Part shown: positions 33,360 through 42,560 of the stretch, one piece after another
Numbering within the stretch: the first letter of the stretch is position 1
How the letters are laid out: the number at the start of each line of letters is the position of its first letter
NCBI GenBank assembly: GCA_033032865.1
Contig: JAWHQI010000228.1
Span: 2,704,501-2,768,500, forward strand
Direction: 5' to 3'
Source of the DNA: Dactylorhiza incarnata
Taxonomy: Eukaryota > Streptophyta > Magnoliopsida > Asparagales > Orchidaceae
Length of the DNA stretch: 64,000 nt
The notes under the pieces: generated by a model
What the model was told of the DNA's origin: nothing
Seen by the model: the letters and a program-made list of their open reading frames with translations, nothing else
Database searches by the model: none
Program-made: the position numbers and the translations under genes

Positions 33360-34919
33360 TACCTAATGAAGTTTTGCATTTAAGTTTTCTTTCGTAGATT
33401 GAGCCAAAGAAATTTGATGAGGAAAAATAGGAAGACTTATGGATTATTGCAAGCTCAACCAATTCAAAAGATGCAAAGTTTGGAAGCTGGTGCCAAGGCC
33501 TAAAGGTCAGAATGTTATCGGGACAAAATGGGTTTTCAGAAACAAGCTGGATGAAAATGCTGTGATCTTCAAGAACAAGTCCAGACTGTTTACCCAAGGT
33601 TACCGACAAGAAGAAGGGATCTACTTCGATCAAACATTTGCTCAGGTGGCAAGACTCAAAGCGATCAGGTTGTTTCTACCGTATGACACTCACAAGGGAT
33701 TTAAGGTCTATCAAATAGACGTGAAGTCAGCCTTCCTTAATGGTAATCTAAAGGAAAAAGTATTTGTAGAACAATCTCCAGGTTTTGTTGATACCTCCCT
33801 CCTGATAATGTTTATTTCTTACGAAAAGCTTTATATGGTCTAAAATATGCACCCCGAGCTTTGTATTAGACCCTCTCTAACTTTCTTCTTGAGATCAAAT
33901 TCACAAGAGGTAAGATAGATAAGACATTATTTCTTAGGGAAGTAAAAGGCATGATTTTTCTAGTGCAAATCGATGTCGATGATAAGATCTTTGGATATAC
34001 GGATGATCACCTTTGCAAAATATTTTCTAACTTTATGTAAGGGAAATTTGAAATGAGTAGTATGGGTGAGCTAAAGTATTTCTTAGGACTTCAGGTGAAA
34101 CAATCTGAAGATGGAATTTTCATCTCTCAGACGAAGCTTACAAAAGAGTTACTTAAGAAATTCAGAATGGAGAATGCAACCTCATTGAAGACTCCAAGGT
34201 GTACAACTATGACTCTGGACAAGGATGAGAAAGGGAAACCTTTTGATGAAACCAAGTACAGAATAGTAGTTGGATCCTTGCTCTACCTTACTGCCAGTAG
34301 ACCGAACATAATGTTTTCAACATGTGTTTGTGTTAGATTTCAGGTGAACTCTAAGGAATCTCATTATGGCGCTATAAAGAGGATTTTGAGATACCTCAAA
34401 GGCACACCGAATCTTAGCTTATGGTACCCAAGAAGTAATGACTTTGAGCTAACCGGCTTTTCAGATGCTGATTTTGCAGGTAGCAGGGATGAATGAAAAA
34501 GCACCTCCGGGACATGCCAATTCCCTGTAAGGAGGCTTATTTCTTGGAGTAGCAAGAAGCAGAATTGTATAGCAATTTCTACTCCTAAATCAGAGTATAT
34601 CTCTGCAGGCAGTTGTGGTGCACACCTTCTATGGATTAGGAATCAGCTAGAAGAATACAACCTGAAGTTGAAGGAAATTCCCATGTTCTGTGACTCATCA
34701 AGTTCCATAGCACTTGCTAACAATCCAGTCTCTCATAGCCGAACAAAGTATATAGAGATACGTTACCACTTCATTCGGGATCATGTTGAGAAGAAGGACA
34801 TCAACCTCAGTTATGTCCCGACGGATAAGCATATTGCAGACATTTTCACGAAGCCGCTAGATGAGGCCAAGTTCAACTATTTTAAGATAGAACTTGGTAT
34901 GTTGAACAATAATTCTTGA
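33360..34919 (+). pseudogene. SIRE-like reverse transcriptase and RNase H
   Basis: RT is visible as VWKLVPRPKGQNVIGTKWVF, IDVKSAFLNGNL and EKVFVEQSPGF (33470-33790), then broken frames. The catalytic box reads QIDVDDKIFG near 33970, so Tyr of YVDD is replaced by Asp. Next come MGELKYFLGLQVKQ, YRIVVGSLLYLTASRPNIMF and RYLKGTPNLSLWY. RNase H is broken around 34494. Its end (CDSSSSIALANNPVSHSRTK, DIFTKPLDEAKF) reaches a TGA at 34917-34919. Confidence 0.85.
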
Positions 34920-34984
34920 AGAAAAGTCAAAGAAATCAGACTAAATCAAAAAATCTGTTCTTTCAAAGATGTCAAGGAGAGTTC

Positions 34985-35120
34985 ACAAGTAAATTCGACG
35001 AATTCGTCGAGTCCTCACGAATGGTTTCTACTAAATTTTTTTTTGTTGAGTCCTTTCGATGAATTGGGGAAACTACTCGAGTCATTTCGATGAATTCGGA
35101 TGTACTTTCGATGAATGTCT
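34985..35120. repeat. GACGAATTCGTC words after pol
   Basis: TCGACGAATTCGTCGAG at about 34998 and several TTTCGATGAATT variants follow the RNase H stop. They are the same word type as in the LTR of this element. Confidence 0.7.
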
Positions 35121-35389
35121 CTCTCCCAGGAATTTAAACCTAATTTCTCTAACTATTGGTTCTGAAGAGTCATTTTATTCTAAAAGGTATGCGCCAATTT
35201 TCTTTAGTCAAAATATTAATTATATATAAATATTATAAGGGTACAAAAGTTTACACACGCATTCATCAAAACCTTTCCGACCCTAGTGATGATTTATCTC
35301 ATTACTCTCTCGACGACTCTTCTTCTCTGGCTATTCGTCAATTCATAATCCAATCTCCATGGATCACAAAATTTTAGGGAACTTGCAGA

Positions 35390-37923
35390 CAAGGGGAGAG
35401 CAGGTCAGAACTGGGTTCAGTAATGCTTCTAACGACTTCAGGAATGTCATCTTAATGCTGGAGGTCGTGTGATTGTCGTTCGTTTTAGAGCACCCTTGCC
35501 GAGTCTTCGATAGGGAAGTGCTGGAATTCTTCCACAATGCACATCTTCGACATCAAGGGAAGTCAATTAAAAGTAAAATATGATATACCACGATCAGATT
35601 GAAGCCCTCTTTACTCAGCAAATACTTACAGTTGCAGACAGTTACAGAACCAGATCAGTTGGATGATAAGGATTTCAAAATAACTTTATCTTTCTGTGGC
35701 CTACCAAAGAATTCAACCTCTATTCGTTGAAAGCTCATGAATGGAGAAGGGAAATAGCTCTCAGATATAATTGGAAAAGTGTAATTATGCAAGGTTGGAT
35801 CACATGATTATCTCTCCAATGACATGTTTAAACTTCTGACAGTTGTAGAATGCAGAAAGAGAGTGGAGTGGGGCTAAATATTGTTTGAGAAGATTATGGC
35901 CACAATGTCTTCATCAAACTTTGGAAGAATTATCACCCTGTACTTGAATCAGATAGATGGAAATCAGTTGAATATGTCCTCAGGAATAGTTGTTCATCAT
36001 TTAAAGAAGATAGATTCTTTTATCTTCAGCAGATGGGAATGTAAGATCTCAAGGCAAGGTGCAGAGAAGTTAGAGTTGTATGTTGAAGAAGAAATGGAAG
36101 ATGAGCCTACAATACCTACCTCACCTCTACGTACTTCTGCAAAATCTCCAGTGATAACATTCCTGGGGGAGAGCTCTCAAGCTCCAGAATCATTTGTTCA
36201 GTGAGAGCCCTCTCCAGCTCAGTCCCCTTTGCAAACTCCAGTTCATATTGAAGATCAAAATCTACCTGCTGACTTGGACAGTCATAAGGAAGAACAGGTA
36301 GACCCATCCAGTATGCAGAGAAAGCTAGATCAGATCATCTTGAATCTAAAAAAGAGAATAAGTCTTATCCCTGACCACTCTCTAGAAAAGAGAGCTGATC
36401 CTACTGAGGGGGAGCCAGAACAGCTGTATGATGATGAGAATGATGATGGTGATGATGATGATAATGGTGATGATGATGATAATGGTGATGATGATTATGA
36501 TGATGGCGATGATGTTCTTGAAAATGAAGCAGTTCAAGTATGTGGTGTTGCTGAGAAGGAAGTTCAAAGTTCTCACGAGTCTGGTGATGAAGAAGGAGAA
36601 GTTGTGAAAGAAAAAGAATCCACACCTGGTGGAGTTCTTATTGTTATTGTTGTTTCTCCAGTTGATGAGATTTCTCCTGCAATGTCTGAGCGGGAGAATC
36701 TTAATGAAGATCAAGCCAAAGCAACAGAGGTTTTGGTTGATGATGAAGAAGTAAAGGATGTGCAGTCTGCACCTCTTATTCCAGAGAATGTTTCAAAATG
36801 TGTCTTCTGCAAGGGGAGTAAAGTCTGATAAGATTCAATTCCATGATGAAAGTTTTGGAGTTCCTACTCCACAACATGCTCCTACCTCTCAGTCTGACTC
36901 ATCTCTTCTCAAATTTATTGAAGCATTATTGATGACTCAAAAAAACATTTTGAATTCTCTTTGAAGCAAGTATTTGAAAAAGTGAAAGAAGTTGAATCTG
37001 ATCTGAAAAATGGCCTTGCGTAGGTAAAACACAATCTATCTAACATGAAAGATGAGCTAGATAATTATTTCACCAATGGTGTTAAAGCTGCGAGCTGTAC
37101 AAATGAAGGGCTGAAGTATGTTTATGATAATTCAAAGACTCTTCTAGAAGGTCAAGGCAGGATATATCATCAAGGAGAAAGCATCAGAAATAATGTTATT
37201 GATGAGTTGACAAGCTTCAAAGAAGATATTTTTCAAACCCTTAATAAAGAAGTCAGAAAGGAGGAGAAGAATGTTTTAACTCAACTGCGTGATCTAAGTA
37301 GTTAAGTTGAAAGAAGACTTCATGAAGCCAATGTTTTCAATCATCAAAGCTTTCAGTGGCTTCATGTTGAGCTTTTAGGGAAAGTAGCAGAGCTGAATCG
37401 TAATCAGAATATTCCAGAAGTCCCTCCAGAAGCACCTCAGTATGATCTTCCTCTGATGTATGAACCTCCCAATCAGTATTATTGGTCTGATCAAGAGTAT
37501 ATTGAAGAACCTTTTAGGCCTCCTCCAAGAAAGAGAAGATTTGGTGAGGGTCCTTCTGCTAGAAGATCTAAACCTAGTGAAATAGGAGAAGCCTCTAAAG
37601 ATGGAAGGGAGGTTGCTGAAGAAAGGAGAGATCCTGTCAGGAGAGCATATGTAGAAGTGTAGAGCCCATTGTCAAAGGCCATCATTTCGGATACCTTTAA
37701 GCTGATAGATATTTCAAATGATTTACCTCAAAATTATTATAGCCTGGAAGAGATCAACAAGTTCAAGGCTGCCAAGCTAAGAAGAAAAATCCATTTCAGA
37801 ACATATGACCATAATAACCCTCAAACTCTTGCTCCACCTCCAAGATATTATCTCAAGCCACCAAAGGCTTATTTTGACAAGCAGTTTGAGAAGACCCAAA
37901 AGGGAAAAGGAAAGAAAGAATGA
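35390..37923 (+). pseudogene. Extra 3' ORF of the SIRE-like element, acidic coiled-coil type
   Basis: This occupies the position of the env-like ORF of SIRE elements. The best frame runs 35881-36828 with one TGA (36202-36204). It includes a central Asp-rich run with DDDDNGDDDDNGDDD near 36450. A frameshift follows near 36830. From about 37027 a single frame runs to 37923 with stops only at 37303-37305 and 37660-37662. The C-terminal part includes YSLEEINKFKAAKLRRKIHF and ends KGKGKKE. I see no signal peptide or membrane segment, so env function is not supported. The N-terminal part (VEWG..LFEKI, 35850 on) vaguely resembles plant transposon-associated domains such as Pfam PF20167; this is a weak impression. 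Confidence 0.6.
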
Positions 37924-38104
37924 TCTACGATGAATGATGTGTGATCATTGTCCCATCCATATAAACATATATATATATATATATATATTAATGTTTTGTT
38001 GGTGCATCTCATGCTGATATTTCCTTTAAGTTCTTCTTTATGTCTATGATTTTAGTTATTATCTGTGCAATTAACCTTAGTAGATAGGGTTCTGATTTCT
38101 TCAA

Positions 38105-38116
38105 ATAGGGGGAGAT
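38105..38116 (+). promoter_or_regulatory. Polypurine tract of the SIRE-like element
   Basis: An AATAGGGGGAGAT-type purine run lies directly before the LTR start TGTTGGGTACTG. Confidence 0.8.
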
Positions 38117-39655
38117 TGTTGGGTACTGTAGCCACAATAGCTTTGATTTGAAGAAGTACCCCTTGAACTAAGATGAATTGATATAGTATTTTATTTGGTA
38201 TTTTAGTTATGTGTTTGTAGGACATTAAATGCTAAGCACAAACCAGTGTCAAGTTTCAATGAGTCATAAACACAGGCCTATTTAATGTAATCCCTCAATG
38301 TGTAGACCAAGGTGTTGACTCATATGAAATATATCTATTGGGGTGTACTTCATATTCAAACACTTTGGAGGAGTCAAGATGAAGTAGTTGTTGTGTTCAG
38401 TACTGGAAGAAAATTTATTGAAGTCAATTCGTCGAGTACACTCGAGAAGACTCGACGAATTCGTCGAGGCATCTTGTGTGAACTAGACGAATTCATCGAG
38501 AACACTTGATAGGTCTCAACGTCGAGTAATAAAGTGTTCACACGATAACACTCGACGAATTCGTCGAGTGGTCTGTTGGTTTCTCGTGGACACTCAACGA
38601 ATTGATCGTGTGCTCTCGAGAAATTTTCTAGTGATCTCCGTTATAGTTTCTTCCCGTCTCTGCTTTCTGCTAAGTTATTTTCGTCGAGTCTTCATGTAGT
38701 TTTCGTCGAGTCACAAAGTGAATTCGTCGAGTAGTCAACGACTTCACGAGTTCACTCGACGAATGAAGATAGAGTGCTTTCTTTTCAAATGTGCAGATGG
38801 ATTTCCATTTAGGTCTTCACCATGTAAAGTACACGTGGAGATCTTTCCTTAGTTTTGTTTTTAGCCGTTAGAGAGGATGTGCTATATATATATATGTATA
38901 TATATATACTTAAGGGTTATTTCTTTAACCCTAAGCGTACCTTAGTTTAAATAATCGCAAATCGTCTGTCGGCTATCTTCTCTCTCGCAAATCAACATTC
39001 TTGCTGCCGACAAAGATTCTTGGACGATCCTTCTCAAAGACAAGATTCAACAAGATCTATGATTCCATATTCTTTCAAGTTCTTTTCAGATCTTGTTGTC
39101 TCCCATGTTTTCAGATCCAAATTTCTCAAGAGAAGATTTCTTCTTCCCCTTTCGGATCTAGGTTTTCATTTCAGTCAAGGAAGAAGAAGATCCATTATTT
39201 CAGATCTGAAAAAGTTAAATCTCATAGAGATTTTAGAAGATTGTCATTCAATCTAAAGAGTTGTAAAAACCCCTTTACAATATTTTTGTAGGAAGTTTCT
39301 CTTCCAAGTTTTTGTAGATCCTAGTTTAGAGGATCGAGTGTAGGAGAAGTTGTTCTCCGAGTTTTTGTAGGAGAGTTTGTTCTCCGAGTTTGTAGGAGTT
39401 GCTAACTCCGAGTTGAAAGATTGTTTAAATCTGAGATTAGTGAAGTAGCCTAGTCTAGCCGGGAGTGCTAGATAGGTGAGGGGGGAAAGTGGACGTACCC
39501 ATTCCGGGGACCACTATAAATCATTGTGTTTGTGCTCTTTATTTCTATGTGTTTTTCTTTCAAATTTTTAATTCCGCATAAAAGCAATATAATTCACCTA
39601 TTCCCCCCCCCCCCCCCACACTCTAGGTTATTAAGGTAGCAACTAGTTACTTTCA
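38117..39655 (+). repeat. 3' LTR of the SIRE-like element
   Basis: It runs from TGTTGGGTACTG to ACTTTCA, 1,539 bp. U3 holds the GACGAATTCGTC word array. An AT microsatellite with a TATATATATA core at 38884-38908 may include the TATA box. A C-run (39603-39617) precedes the conserved CTCTAGGTTATT end. Confidence 0.88.
38425..38765. repeat. GACGAATTCGTC word array in LTR U3
   Basis: Two perfect CTCGACGAATTCGTCGAG copies (near 38452 and 38548) and about eight partial ones (TTCGTCGAGT, ACTCGACGAAT, GACGAATTCATC) fall within 340 bp of U3. Confidence 0.88.
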
Positions 39656-39837
39656 GAGTTAATAATATATAGAATCTATTTCATAAAAGAACCTCAATGA
39701 AATTCTATTTTTATTAATAGTAAAAAAGGTGGGAGATAGCCCAACCCCTTCAATACAAATCAATGGAGCTCTTATCTCTATTACACTTAATACATGAAAG
39801 AAAAAATCTATAATAATCAATCTGCTCATGAAAATTA
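39656..39837. other. Between SIRE-like LTR and Argonaute fragment
   Basis: AT-rich sequence; possibly the 3' flank of the Argonaute fragment. Nothing else is recognised. Confidence 0.4.
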
Positions 39838-40059
39838 ATCTCTTTCTTCTTCTCGGGCTCATCCTTCTTGCCTTCTTACTTCTTCGGTGCCTCTTTTGGT
39901 GCCTCATTCTTTGGCTATTCCTTTTTCCTGCCACTTGGAGACCAGAGCCGGTAGAGTCTCCTTCAATATAATATCTTGCACGAAATGCCTCCAGATGCGC
40001 ATAGTATGTCGGAGGAACTACAATACCCCAATATAATAATGATATCGAGCACCTAGTAT
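39838..40059 (-). pseudogene. Argonaute C-terminal fragment (AGO1/5/10-like)
   Basis: On -, from about 40059, the translation reads YTRC, a short diverged stretch, then PPTYYAHLEAFRARYYIE and GDSTGSG. This closely follows the conserved end of the PIWI domain of plant AGO1/AGO5/AGO10-type Argonautes (YARCTRSVS..PPAYYAHLAAFRARFY, from memory). Only about 30 diagnostic residues remain. The rest of PIWI would lie upstream on -, where the LTR at 40057 begins. After the match the frame turns Lys/Arg-rich and is probably non-coding. It could be a relic of a host gene split by insertions or a fragment captured by an element. Confidence 0.75.
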
Positions 40060-40960
40060 AAGACACCTTTTTTTGCTTTTGTTTTCTGGGTCTTATGCCC
40101 AGAACCGCCGCCTTACTGTGACACCGACACATAGGATGGTCTCCACTACAAGACGTGAATCCAGCTGATAATTCAAAAATCCAAGCCAACCATGAATCAC
40201 AAAGTAATAGAAAGTGAATAAGATTAAGTCAAAAAATCACATCACAAATACATATATGATCATGAGTAAAGTCCACAGACGAGATATTAGAGTATGAATA
40301 TTAAGAGGGCTTAAGCCGAGTACATCATATCCTCACTACAATGCTCACGTAAGAAAAGCTAAAATCTCTACACACTCATTATTATGGCTGCTGCGGTAGG
40401 TGCTAGCTAGGGGTAAATCACCTTGTCAAGCTCATCCCTCCTGATGTGTTGGTTCTGCTGCTTCTTGTGCTCATGTTTGTTATGACACATCCGACCATTA
40501 GTCAAAAAGACTAAGCGATTTCCCCACCCCCTCCCCCGGTGACTCATAGGAACATGGCGGCAGGATGGATAAAGGAAGGACATCAAATGGAAAGTAATCA
40601 CGTAGGTGATGGTGGACCTAGCTAGCAGGTAATATAAACAACTAGGCAAATAAAAGTACGGGAGCCTACTTTATCAATTCCACTATTGTCTACAAGTAAG
40701 AAAATGAAGCATCAGTAAGTAAAAAGACAAAGTATAAACGACTAGCATAAAAGTAACATAACTTATATAATCCCACGGAAATATATATGTTAAGAGTCAT
40801 TTTAACATATTAAACCCATCATATAAAAGAGCTCATACTAGTTTATACGATGGGGGTCTTGGGGTATGCAATGGTGTGTATGTTATGCGATGCAATGATT
40901 ATGCTATGACTTCGCACACATGCAACTCACCCACTCGACTCTATACGTACAGACCTTTTA
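40057..40960 (-). repeat. 5-kb-family LTR fragment
   Basis: It starts (on +) TATAAGACACC, a degraded TGTAAGACCCC, and follows the solo LTR at 48039 onward through TTATGCCCAGAACCGCCGC and ATTAGTCAAAAAGACTAAGC to ACAGACCTTTTA. There the Tat-like LTR begins at 40961. It is more diverged than the other three copies. No PBS is adjacent; the Argonaute fragment abuts its end. Confidence 0.75.
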
Positions 40961-41983
40961 TGTACCACCCGTATTCGGCGAGTAGAGCCGAAGGTACCTG
41001 GCGAGTAGGTCGGTGCCTCTCTCGGCAAATAGAGCCGAAGTTACCTGGCGAGTAGGCCGGTGCCTCTCTTGGCGAGTAGAGCCGAAGGTACCTGGCGAGT
41101 AAGTCGGTGCCTCTCTCAGCGAGTAGAGCCAGGAGGCCTGGCGAATAGGCTGGTGCCTCCATCGGCGAGTAGAGCCAGGAGGCCTGGCGAATAGGCCGGT
41201 GTCTCCCTCGGCGAGTAGAGCCAGGAGGCCTGGCGAATAGGCGGTGCCTCCCTCGGCGAGTAGAGCCAGGAGGCCTGGCGAATAGGTCGGTGCCTCCCTC
41301 AGCGAGTAGAGCCAGGAGGCCTGGCGAATAGGTCGGTGCCTCCCTCGGCGAGTAGAGCCAGGAGGCCTGGCGAATAGGCCGGTGCCTCCCTCGGCGAGTA
41401 GAGCCAGGAGGCCTGGCGAATAGGCCGGTGCCTCCCTCGGCGAGTAGAGTCAGGAGGCCTGCCGAATAGGCCGGTGCCTCCCTCGGCGAGTAGAGTCAGA
41501 TTTTGGGGAACAGAATCGTCCGGGCACCCATGGTGGTCTGCCTATAACCCTTCGGGACAGCAGAGTCTGGCTACCTGCAGACCAATTTGGGGTGCATTTA
41601 GCAAAATAGTAGGGCGGGGTTACGCTATCCGCAGGTCATCTGGACCATTCTACCCCTGGGAAGTCTTCCCCTATAAATAGGACCCGTTATGTCTCAGAAT
41701 AGCACAAATCCACCCCCCCCCCTGTGAGAGCCTGTGCTTTCTTCCTTGTGCTGTCTGAGACAGGCTCAGCTTCTGCTTTTTGGGAGGGAAATCAAGTGAG
41801 ATTTCCGGGTTAGTGGCGGGACCTCCTCGCTGCAGCCAGTGGGTCATTCATAGGGAGCTACCTACCAACCGATGAGGGTCAGTTCTTAGCTTGGAATACT
41901 TAGATCTAGGGGTCCGACGAAGAGAGAAGTAACTCAAGATACTCCCCAAGTCTCGAACAGGTTGGACCGGTATCCGGGTTCCA
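40961..41983 (+). repeat. LTR of the Tat-like element
   Basis: It starts TGTACCACCC exactly where homology to the interrupted LTR stops, and ends GGGTTCCA before the PBS region, about 1,023 bp. A TATA box CTATAAATAG is at 41671-41680. Its first half is a minisatellite. Confidence 0.7.
40975..41510. repeat. 46-bp minisatellite within the LTR
   Basis: About 12 copies of a 46-47 bp unit occur, with GGCGAGTAGAGCC, AGGAGGCCTGGCGAATAGG and CCGGTGCCTCCC in order. The first three copies carry the variant GAGCCGAAGGTACC. Frames through it are repeat artefacts. Confidence 0.95.
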
Positions 41984-41990
41984 ATATTTT

Positions 41991-42003
41991 TGGTGCGGTG
42001 AGC
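41991..42003 (+). promoter_or_regulatory. Candidate primer-binding site, Tat-like element
   Basis: TGGTGCGGTGAGC after TTTT, in the position and style (TTTTTGG(C/T)G...) of Tat-lineage PBS. The matching tRNA was not identified. Confidence 0.5.
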
Positions 42004-42044
42004 GTGGACTGTAGCAAGAGAAGAAAATCTCATCTGACGATCCC

Positions 42045-42560
42045 ATGACTGAACGTGACGAGCTGGGAACCGGCCAGGGGAACTCGCCGCCTTTGGGCGA
42101 GTTCGTGACCAAGAGTGTCTTCGAGCTGGGGATGAAGGCGATGGAGGATACCATCCGAAGGTTACTCACACCTCGCACCGAGGTGGGAGTATCCCCCCTT
42201 GTCGCAGTCGCCTCGCCCACGGAGGTGGGTCCAAGTCAGCGCCTCGGCAAGGAAGCGCTCCTAGGGGAGGAAGACTAGCCGCTCCGCGCGCGAGTGCTCT
42301 TTGCCATCCCGATGGAGACTCGCCAGTCAGAGGGCGAGTACGACCAAGTTCGCCCCATTCGCCAGCTCGCCCCGGGCAGTCCGTTCTACGAGTTGGTGCT
42401 GTCCGCCCCCATTCCTGCAGGATTCACGGAGCCCGCCATGAGTTTCTACTCCAGAAAAGAAGATCCAATCAAGCATCTGCAATGGTTTGAAGATATGGTC
42501 TCCATCAAGCTGATGACGGATCCCTTCAAATGTCAGTTGTTCGCCATAACCTTCAAGGAG
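42045..42560 (+). pseudogene. Tat-like gag, N-terminal part
   Basis: The ATG at 42045 begins MTERDELG. The frame has a TAG at 42276-42278 and continues in phase. Conserved gag wording follows: LVLSAPIPAGFTEPAMSFYS, DPIKHLQWFEDMVS and CQLFAITFKE, the start of the Retrotrans_gag domain as in Tat elements. Homology ends abruptly at about 42560. Confidence 0.75.

Larger units (their letters stand above)
29063..39655 (+). mobile_element. SIRE-like Ty1/copia element with extra 3' ORF
   Basis: The 5' LTR is truncated (29063-29741), then PBS, gag, pol, a 3.2 kb 3' region with a decayed extra ORF, a polypurine tract, and a complete 3' LTR (38117-39655). Many stops and frameshifts make it non-functional, and it appears older than the copia at 11959. 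The missing first roughly 855 bp of its 5' LTR should lie on the other side of the - strand SIRE-like element, outside the window. Confidence 0.88.
40961..42560 (+). mobile_element. Tat-like Ty3/gypsy element, 5' end only
   Basis: LTR (40961-41983), PBS region with TTTTTGGTGCGG and the start of gag, cut near 42560 where AT-rich unrelated sequence begins. It interrupts the 5-kb-family LTR at ACCTTTTA. Confidence 0.75.

Noticed and set aside
36382..36714. His/Ile-rich - strand frames opposite the Asp-rich segment
   Set aside because: They are the complement of the GATGAT microsatellite-like part of the extra ORF.
39659..40189. The whole 176-codon - frame as an Argonaute-like protein
   Set aside because: Only about 30 residues match. 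The upstream part lies in an LTR and the downstream part is basic, unconserved and probably 3' flank.
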